Shown here one piece after another: positions 34,635 to 42,621 of a DNA stretch of 64,000 nucleotides. The position numbers were made by a program, and so were the translations under genes. The notes under the pieces were generated by a model that saw only the letters and a list, made by a program, of their open reading frames with translations, ran no database searches and was not told the DNA's origin. The stretch is from Yoonia sp. GPGPB17 (lineage in GTDB: Bacteria > Pseudomonadota > Alphaproteobacteria > Rhodobacterales > Rhodobacteraceae). Location: assembly GCF_037892195.1 (NCBI RefSeq), contig NZ_JATACI010000002.1, positions 496,001-560,000 on the forward strand. Reading direction: 5' to 3'. Position 1 is the first letter of the stretch. Every line of letters begins with the position of its first letter.

Positions 34635-37040
34635 ATGCAAGAACCGTTGAGTTCATCCTATCCCGTCCTGCCGCTGCGCGACATTGTGGTGTTCCCGCAT
34701 ATGATCGTGCCGCTGTTTGTAGGCCGTGATAAATCCGTCCGCGCCCTCGAAGAGGTTATGCAGGATGACAAACAAATTCTATTATCCAGTCAGGTCGATC
34801 CCGGAGAGGACGACCCTAAAGAAGACGGAATTTACCGCGCCGGTGTGCTGGCAAATGTGTTGCAATTGCTGAAATTGCCGGATGGCACCGTCAAAGTGCT
34901 TGTCGAGGGCCGGGCACGTGTCAAAATCACGGATTTCGTCCCTAACGACAGCTTTTTCGAGGCATCTTGCGAATATTTGTCTGAGACTGAAGGCGACCCC
35001 GCTGAAGTGGAAGCCTTGGTGCGCAACGTCTCGGCTGAGTTCGAGCGCTACGCGAAGGTAAAGAAGAACATCCCGGAAGAGGCGATGGCCGCTGTGGGTG
35101 ATGCGACAGAACCAGCGAAGCTGGCTGATCTGGTCGCCGGGCATCTGGGCATTGAAGTGGACCAAAAGCAGGGGCTTTTAGAAACGCTTTCTGTGTCCGA
35201 GCGTCTGGAGAAGGTCTTTGGCATGATGCAGGGCGAAATGTCGGTGCTTCAGGTCGAAAAGAAGATCAAAACCCGCGTCAAATCCCAGATGGAGCGGACC
35301 CAGCGTGAGTACTATCTGAATGAGCAGATGAAGGCCATTCAGAAGGAACTCGGCGACGGCGAAGAAGGCCAAAACGAGGTTGATGAGCTTGAGGCCAAGA
35401 TCGCTGAAACCAAGCTGTCGAAAGAGGCCCGCGAAAAGGTGGATGCAGAGCTGAAAAAGCTCAAGAACATGTCGCCGATGTCTGCGGAAGCCACCGTTGT
35501 GCGCAACTATATGGACTGGATTTTGGGCGTGCCATGGGGCGTGAAATCGCGCACCAAGAAAGACCTGCACAAGGCGCAGGAGGTTCTAGACAACGACCAC
35601 TATGGCCTTGAAAAGGTGAAAGAGCGGATTGTTGAGTATCTGGCGGTGCAGCAGCGCTCCAAGAAACTCAAAGGGCCAATCATGTGTCTGGTCGGCCCTC
35701 CAGGTGTGGGTAAGACCAGCCTGGGTAAATCCGTTGCCAAAGCGACGGGGCGTGAGTTCATTCGCATCTCGCTGGGTGGCGTACGTGACGAAAGCGAAAT
35801 TCGCGGTCACCGTCGGACTTACATTGGTTCGATGCCCGGTAAGATCATTCAGGCGCTGAAGAAGGCGAAAACCACGAACCCGCTGATCTTGCTCGATGAA
35901 ATCGACAAGATGGGGCAGGATTTCCGCGGAGATCCCGCATCTGCGATGTTGGAGGTGCTTGATCCCGAGCAGAACTCGACTTTTGTCGATCACTATCTCG
36001 AGGTCGAGTATGACCTCTCGAACGTGATGTTCCTGACCACAGCAAACTCCTACAACATGCCGGGGCCACTCTTGGACCGGATGGAGATCATTTCGCTCTC
36101 TGGCTACACCGAGGATGAAAAGGTTGAGATCGCCAAGCAGCACCTGTTGCCAAAAGTCATGAAAAACCACGGCTTGAAAGATAAAGAGTTTTCGGTTGCG
36201 GATGACGCTTTGCTGGCGATGGTGCGTGTCTACACCCGCGAGGCCGGTGTGCGGAACATGGAACGTGAGCTGGCCAAGGTGGCCCGCAAGGCTGTCACTA
36301 TGATCGTGAAGAAAGAGGCGGATATCATCAATGTCACCGCGGGCAATCTGAACGACTTCCTCGGTGTTGAAAAGCACCGCTTTGGCTTGGCTGAGGAAAT
36401 GGATCAGGTGGGTGTCGTCACCGGTCTGGCGTGGACCTCAGTTGGTGGCGAGTTGTTGAACATCGAAGCACTGCGCCTGCCGGGCAAAGGCCGGATGAAG
36501 ACCACGGGCAAGCTGGGCGATGTGATGAAGGAATCCATCGATGCGGCGTCATCTTATGTGCGGTCCATTGCGCCCGAGATTGGTGTGAAGCCACCGAAGT
36601 TCGACAGTATCGACATCCACGTGCACGTTCCCGATGGGGCCACGCCAAAGGATGGCCCAAGTGCCTACCTGGCGATGGTGACGTCTATTGTCTCGGTCCT
36701 GACGAATATCCCTGTGCGCAAGGATATCGCCATGACGGGCGAGGTGTCATTGCGCGGCAACGCCATGCCGATTGGCGGTCTGAAGGAAAAACTGCTGGCC
36801 GCATTGCGCGGTGGGATCACGACTGTGCTGATCCCGCAGGACAACGCCAAGGATTTGCCGGAAATCCCGGACAACGTGAAAGAGGGGCTGACAATCATCC
36901 CCGTCAGTCACGTCTCGGAAGTCTTGGAGCATGCGCTTGTCAGCAAACCTGAGGCGATTGAGTGGGACGAGGCCGCAGAAGAAGCAGCCGCGGCCGCGCT
37001 CAAAGCGCAAAGCGGCGGTGAGGGTGCGCGCGCGCATTAA
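34635..37040 (+). CDS. lon: ATP-dependent protease Lon
   Basis: An 801-residue cytosolic AAA+ serine protease. The LON substrate domain (YPVLPLRDIVVFPHM) is followed by a coiled linker, Walker A GPPGVGKTS (about residue 354), Walker B LILLDEIDK and the C-terminal protease. The catalytic Ser is residue 676 in PKDGPSA and the Lys is in GGLKEKLLA. The residue two after the Ser is Tyr where Lon proteins nearly always have Gly (GPSAY instead of GPSAG). The ATG at 34635 follows AAAGGAAAAG; an ATG at 34578 would add 19 unconserved residues. A terminator follows. Confidence 0.97.
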   Translation: MQEPLSSSYPVLPLRDIVVFPHMIVPLFVGRDKSVRALEEVMQDDKQILLSSQVDPGEDDPKEDGIYRAGVLANVLQLLKLPDGTVKVLVEGRARVKITDFVPNDSFFEASCEYLSETEGDPAEVEALVRNVSAEFERYAKVKKNIPEEAMAAVGDATEPAKLADLVAGHLGIEVDQKQGLLETLSVSERLEKVFGMMQGEMSVLQVEKKIKTRVKSQMERTQREYYLNEQMKAIQKELGDGEEGQNEVDELEAKIAETKLSKEAREKVDAELKKLKNMSPMSAEATVVRNYMDWILGVPWGVKSRTKKDLHKAQEVLDNDHYGLEKVKERIVEYLAVQQRSKKLKGPIMCLVGPPGVGKTSLGKSVAKATGREFIRISLGGVRDESEIRGHRRTYIGSMPGKIIQALKKAKTTNPLILLDEIDKMGQDFRGDPASAMLEVLDPEQNSTFVDHYLEVEYDLSNVMFLTTANSYNMPGPLLDRMEIISLSGYTEDEKVEIAKQHLLPKVMKNHGLKDKEFSVADDALLAMVRVYTREAGVRNMERELAKVARKAVTMIVKKEADIINVTAGNLNDFLGVEKHRFGLAEEMDQVGVVTGLAWTSVGGELLNIEALRLPGKGRMKTTGKLGDVMKESIDAASSYVRSIAPEIGVKPPKFDSIDIHVHVPDGATPKDGPSAYLAMVTSIVSVLTNIPVRKDIAMTGEVSLRGNAMPIGGLKEKLLAALRGGITTVLIPQDNAKDLPEIPDNVKEGLTIIPVSHVSEVLEHALVSKPEAIEWDEAAEEAAAAALKAQSGGEGARAH

Positions 37041-37064
37041 GCGCGACCAAAGTCCGTAACTTGA

Positions 37065-37096
37065 AAGGCGCCTTCTTTACCGGAGGCGCCTTTTTT
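37065..37096 (+). terminator. rho-independent terminator after lon
   Basis: AGGCGCC / GGCGCCT (37066-37072 and 37085-37091), loop of 12, followed by T6 to 37096. Confidence 0.9.
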
Positions 37097-37110
37097 ACCC
37101 AACAGACCCA

Positions 37111-37124
37111 TTGACCCACATCAA
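37111..37124. promoter_or_regulatory. FNR/FnrL-like box upstream of usp
   Basis: TTGACCCACATCAA matches TTGAT-N4-ATCAA with one change. Its centre is 41 bp upstream of the start of transcription predicted from the -10-like TAGAGT (37146-37151), the classic activating position for FNR. Confidence 0.6.
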
Positions 37125-37177
37125 CGCGGTTTTGCGATGGTGTTCTAGAGTTTCCCTACACAGAGGGAGGACCAATT

Positions 37178-37612
37178 ATGTTTAAGAATATCACTGTCGC
37201 CGTCGATGGATCGGATCATGCGTGGCGGGCGCTTGGAGTCGCCTGCGACCTTGCAAAGCACTACGACAGCCAACTCCACCTCATCCATACGCCGGAACTG
37301 GCCTCAACAGGTCTTGCCGTCGGATCGGGTGCGGTCGAGATTCCACCCACCGACGCAGAGATCGCAAAGGCGGGCGAGGTGGTCATGGCAGAGGCCGCGA
37401 CGATGGCCCGCGATGCAGGCATCGAACCGGCCAGCCAATTGGTGCGCAACGGGACGCCATCGGCAGAAGCTGTCAGCGTCGCGACGGAAACAGCTTCTGA
37501 TCTGATCGTCACCGGCAGACGCGGCGTCGGCAGTCTGCAAAGCCTCTTGCTGGGCAGCACATCGCAGAAAATAGCCCATGATGCGCCCTGCGCTTTTCTA
37601 ACGGTGAAATAG
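37178..37612 (+). CDS. universal stress protein (UspA family)
   Basis: A 144-residue single-domain Usp. It has the N-terminal MFKNITVAVDGSDHA nucleotide strand and the C-terminal ATP loop TGRRGVGSLQSLLLGST (G-2X-G-9X-GS form), so it belongs to the ATP-binding class. SD AGAGGGAGGA is strong. The FNR-like box upstream suggests induction under low oxygen, which is common for Usp proteins in this order. Confidence 0.93.
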   Translation: MFKNITVAVDGSDHAWRALGVACDLAKHYDSQLHLIHTPELASTGLAVGSGAVEIPPTDAEIAKAGEVVMAEAATMARDAGIEPASQLVRNGTPSAEAVSVATETASDLIVTGRRGVGSLQSLLLGSTSQKIAHDAPCAFLTVK

Positions 37613-37707
37613 TCCGACGGCCGACCTTTGGGGTGTCGTAAGCGTTATCGACTTGACCTTCTGCTCTGAAAGGCGCGGTAATGGCGCCGATCAGACAAGG
37701 AGCCGAT

Positions 37708-38004
37708 ATGGCAACCGCACCAAAGACGCCCGTCGCCGAAGACGCAGCAAAGTTGCTGAAAAAACCTGACCTGCTAGATGAGGTTGTCGCGCGCACCAAT
37801 CTTAAGAAACGCGATGTCAAGCCAGCTGTCGAAGCCGCCTTTGCCATTTTGGCGGATGCATTGCGCGACGGTTACATGGTGAATGTATCGCCGCTTGGTA
37901 AGCTACGTGTGGTCAAAGCCAAAGCTCTGGAAGGCGGTGCCAGCGTGATGACCGTCAAACTGCGCACCCCAAAAAACGCAGCGATTGCGGCTGATGATGC
38001 GTAG
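37708..38004 (+). CDS. HU family DNA-binding protein
   Basis: A 98-residue HU/IHF-like protein. The helical half (LLDEVVARTNLKKRDVKPAVEA) and the beta-arm region (YMVNVSPLGKLRVVKAKA) are visible. The arm is short and lacks the usual RNPATG signature, so this is an atypical HU. The N-terminus carries a 22-residue Ala/Lys/Pro-rich extension. The ATG at 37708 follows AAGGAG. A longer start at 37681 is less likely. Confidence 0.85.
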   Translation: MATAPKTPVAEDAAKLLKKPDLLDEVVARTNLKKRDVKPAVEAAFAILADALRDGYMVNVSPLGKLRVVKAKALEGGASVMTVKLRTPKNAAIAADDA

Positions 38005-38028
38005 CGGTGCCGTGATCTGAGACCGCCA

Positions 38029-38589
38029 ATGACCTATCCGGAACTCTACATCCTGCGCCACGGTGAAACGACGTGGAACGCCGAAAACCGCATGCAGGGT
38101 GAGCTGAATTCCCCGCTGACGGATAAGGGACGGCGCGATGCTGCGCGACAAGGCGCCATTCTGGCGCATCTCGATCTGAGCGGTTTTACCTTTCTAAGCA
38201 GCCCACAGGGGCGCGCTTTTCAGACAGCTGGTATTGCGCTGGCCGGGATCGCGGACAATATCCGCACCGACGACCGCCTACGCGAAATCGGCGTGGGCGA
38301 CTGGTCGGGTCGGTTGCGGGATGAACTGCCGATGCCGAAAGGGAAGGATCCGTTTATGGCACAATATGAGATTGCCCCGAATGGGGAAGGTTTCGCCAGG
38401 GTGAAAACCCGTTGCCGTGAATTCTTGGCTAATCTGCAAGGACCGGCCGTGCTGGTCACCCACGGGATCACCAGCAGTATGATCCGCGGATTGGTTGTTG
38501 GCGAAAAGGCTTATGCGACCCGCACGACACATGGCGGGCAGGGGTGCGTCTATCATTTAAAAAACGGTGAGCAATTCCTGTTGGAATGA
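38029..38589 (+). CDS. histidine phosphatase family protein
   Basis: A 186-residue phosphoglycerate-mutase-superfamily protein. The phospho-His motif LRHGETTWNAENRMQG is at residues 8-23, the second catalytic His is in LVTHGITSSMIRG, and the acid is near REIGVGDWSG. The substrate cannot be set; cobalamin phosphatase and general phosphatases share this fold. It lies 24 bp after the HU gene and may share its transcript. Confidence 0.9.
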   Translation: MTYPELYILRHGETTWNAENRMQGELNSPLTDKGRRDAARQGAILAHLDLSGFTFLSSPQGRAFQTAGIALAGIADNIRTDDRLREIGVGDWSGRLRDELPMPKGKDPFMAQYEIAPNGEGFARVKTRCREFLANLQGPAVLVTHGITSSMIRGLVVGEKAYATRTTHGGQGCVYHLKNGEQFLLE

Positions 38590-38592
38590 GGC

Positions 38593-38621
38593 TTGCACTA
38601 CCCGCACGGCTGGTCTAAACG
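38593..38621 (+). promoter_or_regulatory. promoter for tRNA-Val
   Basis: TTGCAC (38593-38598), 17-bp spacer, TAAACG (38616-38621), ten bases before the mature tRNA 5' end. Confidence 0.55.
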
Positions 38622-38631
38622 GTGCGACGTC

Positions 38632-38707
38632 GGGTGATTAGCTCAGTTGGTAGAGCGCTTCCTTTACACGGAAGATGTCGGGAGTTCGAGCCTCTCATCA
38701 CCCACCA
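38632..38707 (+). tRNA. tRNA-Val (anticodon TAC)
   Basis: A 76-nt cloverleaf: acceptor GGGTGAT / ATCACCC, D-stem GCTC/GAGC, anticodon stem CTTCC/GGAAG with loop TTTACAC, TTC arm GGGAG/CTCTC and encoded CCA. Anticodon TAC reads GTA and other Val codons. Confidence 0.95.
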
Positions 38708-38872
38708 TATTTTGTCCACTTACATCGTAATTTCAAGAAGTTTGCTCCGGTTCAGCGAATCTGACCTACGTGTATTGATCTGTGCGGTGATGCACAATTT
38801 CTATTCATTTGTAGGCCTATCTTTCGTTCTTGCACAGGCTATCTTTGTCTCAATTACAAACTGGAGAGCGTC

Positions 38873-39811
38873 ATGAGCTGGAACCCTGCACTTGATCCTG
38901 ATTGTCCTACGGGTGATTCCGTGGACGCCATTGAAACCGTAATCGTCCCACGCGCCCGTGATCTGGGCGGTTTTGAGGTGCGGCGCGCTTTGCCTGCACC
39001 CCGTCGTCAGATGGTGGGTCCCTTTATCTTCTTTGACCAGATGGGCCCCGCAGAATTTGTGACGGGTAAGGGCATTGATGTCCGTCCCCATCCGCATATA
39101 GGTTTGGCCACCGTGACTTACCTACATCGCGGGGCGATTCACCATCGCGACAGCCTTGGTACTGATCAATGGATCGAGCCGGGTGCCATGAACCTGATGG
39201 TTGCAGGGCATGGTATCACCCATTCGGAACGGATGGACGGTGAGGCACTGAAGAAACCGCAGAGCCTGTTTGGCATCCAGTCCTGGATTGCTTTGCCGAA
39301 AGGGGCCGAGGATCGCGAGGCCGCTTTCATCCATGCGCCGAAAGGTGACTTGCCGCTGATGGATGGCGAAGGCAAGCAGGTGCGCCTGATCATGGGCGCT
39401 GCCTACGGCGCGCGTGCGCCGGTCGAGACACCGTCCGAGATGTTCTATCTTGATGCGGTATTGGAGCCTGGGGCAGGGCTGCCGCTGCCGGACAATCACG
39501 AGGATCGCGGCGCGTACGTTCTGGAAGGTTCTGTTGAAATTGCCGGTGAAACCTATGACCACGGAAAGATGATGGTGTTTCGCCCCGGTGATCGGGTCAG
39601 TATGAAGGCTGGCCCCCAAGGCGCGTGTGTGATGCTCTTGGGCGGCGCGACGATGGAGGGCGAGCGCTACATCTGGTGGAACTTCGTAGCCTCCAGCAAG
39701 GAACGCATCGAAGAAGCGAAAGAAGCCTGGCGCGCCGGTGATTGGCAAAATGGCCGCTTTCAATTACCGCCCGGCGATGATGCAGAATTTATTCCGCTGC
39801 CAGAGCGTTAA
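38873..39811 (+). CDS. pirin family protein
   Basis: A 312-residue bicupin. The N-terminal pirin metal motif is seen as FDQMGPAEF, then DVRPHPHIGLATVTYL and HRDSLGTDQ, with MVAGHGITHSER completing the His/Glu ligands. Some bacterial pirins have quercetinase activity or bind pyruvate dehydrogenase; the role here is unknown. SD GGAGAG lies upstream. Confidence 0.93.
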   Translation: MSWNPALDPDCPTGDSVDAIETVIVPRARDLGGFEVRRALPAPRRQMVGPFIFFDQMGPAEFVTGKGIDVRPHPHIGLATVTYLHRGAIHHRDSLGTDQWIEPGAMNLMVAGHGITHSERMDGEALKKPQSLFGIQSWIALPKGAEDREAAFIHAPKGDLPLMDGEGKQVRLIMGAAYGARAPVETPSEMFYLDAVLEPGAGLPLPDNHEDRGAYVLEGSVEIAGETYDHGKMMVFRPGDRVSMKAGPQGACVMLLGGATMEGERYIWWNFVASSKERIEEAKEAWRAGDWQNGRFQLPPGDDAEFIPLPER

Positions 39812-39817
39812 GGGCGC

Positions 39818-39851
39818 TTGACGGGGGCTGCTGACGCACTTAGAAGCAGCC
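39818..39851 (+). promoter_or_regulatory. tRNA-Asp (copy 1) promoter overlapping a hairpin
   Basis: TTGACG (39818-39823), 17 bp, TAGAAG (39841-39846) is a possible promoter. It overlaps a perfect 7-bp stem GGCTGCT / AGCAGCC (39826-39832 and 39845-39851) that may end the pirin transcript. Confidence 0.45.
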
Positions 39852-39882
39852 CACGTTCAGCGTAAGTTGAACAAGCAGATGC

Positions 39883-39959
39883 GCGGTTGTAGCTCAGCTG
39901 GTTAGAGTACCGGCCTGTCACGCCGGGGGTCGCGGGTTCGAGCCCCGTCAACCGCGCCA
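39883..39959 (+). tRNA. tRNA-Asp (anticodon GTC), copy 1
   Basis: A 77-nt tRNA with acceptor GCGGTTG / CAACCGC, anticodon loop TGTCACG region (anticodon GTC) and encoded 3' CCA. It is identical over its whole length to copy 2. Confidence 0.96.
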
Positions 39960-40023
39960 CTGCCTTTCTTTTCTCAACATCTTTGATGTCACGCAAAAAG
40001 TAAGCGCACCTTGCGTTTTGCCG

Positions 40024-40052
40024 TTGACGCGCTGCGCTGGCGCAATTATCCC
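40024..40052 (+). promoter_or_regulatory. promoter for tRNA-Asp copy 2
   Basis: TTGACG (40024-40029), 17-bp spacer, TATCCC (40047-40052), eleven bases before the tRNA. Confidence 0.5.
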
Positions 40053-40063
40053 GCCTTTCACGC

Positions 40064-40140
40064 GCGGTTGTAGCTCAGCTGGTTAGAGTACCGGCCTGTC
40101 ACGCCGGGGGTCGCGGGTTCGAGCCCCGTCAACCGCGCCA
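40064..40140 (+). tRNA. tRNA-Asp (anticodon GTC), copy 2
   Basis: A second identical 77-nt tRNA-Asp, 104 bp after copy 1. Its 3' end (40129-40140) overlaps, on the opposite strand, the last codons and stop of the ATP-grasp gene. Confidence 0.96.
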
Positions 40141-40926
40141 CCAAATCCCATTTAATGTATCAATTGCATATGCAAGCTTGTCCAAATCGGCAGCGTAAAA
40201 ACCTGCGGCATTTATGCAGTTGGTTTCGATCATTTTCAGGCCGTCAGATGTTCGGCAGATATCAATGACAAACGCGCGCGAATAGCCGCGGTTTGCGTCG
40301 ACGAGGTGCTGGGCGTAGGCCAGTGCATCGTCGTCAATTTCGGGTCGATAGACGACGCGTCGCCCCTCCTTATAAAGGGAATACGTGACGATCTTGTTGT
40401 CAACGACCCATAGCCGCCATTCTTTTTGAATGCTGACAGGTTGGGTCAGCATCAGTTGGGTATCATGCTCAAGTGAGCCACCCGGAATTTCAGAGGGATC
40501 AATCGACAATACCTTTTCGGCTATCGCGATAATCTCAGCGCGTGATTTGACCGAACCGGCGACTTCTTTGCTGTCGCTTACCGGGCGGAAAAACAAGTCC
40601 GGTCCATCGACAGGCAAAGTGTTGGGGATGTCTTTGAGTGTTATGAACAAGGCACCTGCACCGTTCAGGAGGTATGGGTGCCAAGCGGCCTCGTGCACAA
40701 AGGGACGTATCTTGAAGACGCCAGGGGTAAGATGGTGCGCTTTTGCATACCGCCAAAGCGTATATGAACCAAACAATACCACCGCGTCCCTGTTAGCAAT
40801 TGCGGGTTCAGGATCGAGCGCGCCTACAAATGGGATGACTTTATGCATGCTATAGCCTATCCCAAGCTTATCGAGGGCGCTGGCGAGCCTTTCGGTGTCT
40901 TCGAACTGCTGAAGAATCCATTGCAT
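40129..40926 (-). CDS. ATP-grasp domain protein (DUF4343/R2K-like)
   Basis: A 265-residue protein. The N-terminal part has a small alpha/beta domain (VLFGSYTLWRYA). The ATP-grasp core shows EWRLWVVDNKIVTYSLYK and, near the end, FVIDICRTSDGLKMIETN, where the Glu and Asn would bind Mg-ATP. This matches the DUF4343/R2K kind of ATP-grasp ligase seen in phages and peptide-modification or conflict loci. The last four codons and stop lie in the 3' end of tRNA-Asp copy 2. AT content is higher than that of its neighbours, which suggests acquisition. The substrate is unknown. Confidence 0.75.
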   Translation of the reverse strand: MQWILQQFEDTERLASALDKLGIGYSMHKVIPFVGALDPEPAIANRDAVVLFGSYTLWRYAKAHHLTPGVFKIRPFVHEAAWHPYLLNGAGALFITLKDIPNTLPVDGPDLFFRPVSDSKEVAGSVKSRAEIIAIAEKVLSIDPSEIPGGSLEHDTQLMLTQPVSIQKEWRLWVVDNKIVTYSLYKEGRRVVYRPEIDDDALAYAQHLVDANRGYSRAFVIDICRTSDGLKMIETNCINAAGFYAADLDKLAYAIDTLNGIWWRG

Positions 40927-40971
40927 CTGTATTGTTCCAAAGGTGCAGGCAGGTTGTGATCCCCGTGACGC

Positions 40972-42345
40972 TTACGACGTCATCGCATCCAAAATCCGTG
41001 CCCAGCTTCTGATCCCTTTGTGGAAAGATGACAGGTCGTATTTTTCGTTGGGTGAGTGGATCTGGTCGTCATCTTTGCCAAAGCCGATCAGCATGGCGTC
41101 CATGTCCAGAATATCTTTGAAATGCCCCGCAATTGGGATGGACCCGCCGCAGCCGACATAGGCCGCCGCGTTCGGCCATTCGTCGGACAGGGCCTTGCGC
41201 GCCTGATCGAAGGCAGGGTGGGTGGTGGTCATTTGTCCGGCCGCACTCGCGCCGTGGTCGCTGAAGCTGACGCTGCAGTCTGCGGGCAGCACGTCTTGCA
41301 CCATTTTGCGGAAGTTTTCGCGGATTTTCAGCGGGTCTTGTGTGCCGACCAGCCGGAAGCTGATTTTGGCAGAGGCTTCGGAAGGCAGCACGGTTTTGAA
41401 GCCGTCGCCGGTATAGCCAGACCACATGCCGTTCACTTCGCAGGTGGGCCGCGACCAGATCATTTCCAGCGGCCGACGTCCGGCCTCGCCTGCGGGTTCG
41501 GAGAGGCCGACTTCGCCCAGAAAATCCTTGTGATCGAATTTCAAGTCGTCCCATGCGGCGGCCAACTCGTTCGAGAGTTCGGGCACACCATCATAGAACC
41601 CCGGTACGGTGATCCGCCCATTATCATCGTGCAGGGCTGCAATGATGCGCGCCAGCACACGCGCCGGGTTCATCGCCAGCCCACCATACATGCCTGAATG
41701 CAGGTCTTTGTTGGGACCTGTGATGGTAAGTTCCTCGCCCAACAGCCCGCGCAATTGGGTGATGATCGCGGGTGTGCTGTCGCCGTAAAGCCCGGTATCG
41801 CAGATCAGGGCGATATCGGCAGTCAGTTCCGCGCGGTTTTCTTCCATGAAAGGGGTGAGGGACGGGGAGCCTGATTCTTCTTCGCCTTCGAAGAAAATTG
41901 TGATGTTGGCGGGCAGGGCACCATGTTCCGCTTTCCATGCACGGCAAGCCTCGACGAAGGTCATCAGCTGGCCCTTATCGTCCGAGGAACCGCGGCCACG
42001 GATCACCTTGCCCTTGGCCGTATCTTCGACCTGTGGATCAAAGGGGTCCCGATCCCAAAGCTCAAGTGGATCAACGGGCTGGACGTCGTAGTGGCCATAA
42101 AACAGGATATGCGGTCCTTCGCCGCCGGTATGGGCCACGACCATCGGATGTCCTGGTGTCGGCCGTTTGGAGGCTTCAAATCCGATGGATTGCAGATCGG
42201 CGACCAGCCAGTCTGCGGCGGTGTCGCAATCGTCCTTATAGGCGGGGTCTGTCGAGATGGAGGGGATGCGCAGCAGCTCTAGCAGACGGTCTGTTGCCTG
42301 GGGCAGGTCGGCGTCAATACGGGCGAGAACGGGATCGAGTGTCAT
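40972..42345 (-). CDS. M20 family metallopeptidase (dipeptidase)
   Basis: A 457-residue di-zinc peptidase of the ArgE/DapE/CNDP type. Zinc ligands are in FYGHYDVQP and RGSSDDKGQ, the catalytic Glu pair in FEGEEESGSPS, and later ligands in ICDTG and the His near the C-terminus. The dimer domain (NKDLHSGMYGG) is present. Start is the ATG at 42345 (MTLDPV); an ATG two codons upstream is possible. It is divergent from hemA. Confidence 0.92.
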   Translation of the reverse strand: MTLDPVLARIDADLPQATDRLLELLRIPSISTDPAYKDDCDTAADWLVADLQSIGFEASKRPTPGHPMVVAHTGGEGPHILFYGHYDVQPVDPLELWDRDPFDPQVEDTAKGKVIRGRGSSDDKGQLMTFVEACRAWKAEHGALPANITIFFEGEEESGSPSLTPFMEENRAELTADIALICDTGLYGDSTPAIITQLRGLLGEELTITGPNKDLHSGMYGGLAMNPARVLARIIAALHDDNGRITVPGFYDGVPELSNELAAAWDDLKFDHKDFLGEVGLSEPAGEAGRRPLEMIWSRPTCEVNGMWSGYTGDGFKTVLPSEASAKISFRLVGTQDPLKIRENFRKMVQDVLPADCSVSFSDHGASAAGQMTTTHPAFDQARKALSDEWPNAAAYVGCGGSIPIAGHFKDILDMDAMLIGFGKDDDQIHSPNEKYDLSSFHKGIRSWARILDAMTS

Positions 42346-42455
42346 GAGCATGGCCTATCTATTTAGATTGGCCACACGGTTGCCTTAACACGCGGTGAGG
42401 TCAAGCTGATCTGGTTAAGGTTTGCGGCAGACAAATGCTGTCGCCAACGAGGGTT

Positions 42456-42469
42456 TTGATCCAGATCAA
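42456..42469. promoter_or_regulatory. perfect FNR/FnrL box upstream of hemA
   Basis: TTGATCCAGATCAA is a perfect TTGAT-N4-ATCAA. It lies 153 bp before the hemA ATG and 111 bp before the divergent M20 gene. hemA is a known FnrL target in Rhodobacter. Confidence 0.75.
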
Positions 42470-42528
42470 CGCAGCATCCATCCGATTTCGACATCAAGGT
42501 CATATCAGGGGCGACACTTTGTAACGTC

Positions 42529-42557
42529 TTGCTCGACGCGGCGGTGCCCTATATGAC
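42529..42557 (+). promoter_or_regulatory. candidate hemA promoter
   Basis: TTGCTC (42529-42534), 17-bp spacer, TATGAC (42552-42557), leaving a leader of roughly 60 bases before the hemA ATG. Confidence 0.45.
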
Positions 42558-42621
42558 GTTTAGAACGATTCAAAGGCCGCGAGATCATGTGGTTTTTGTA
42601 CCGAAGTAAAGGACGAAAGAC

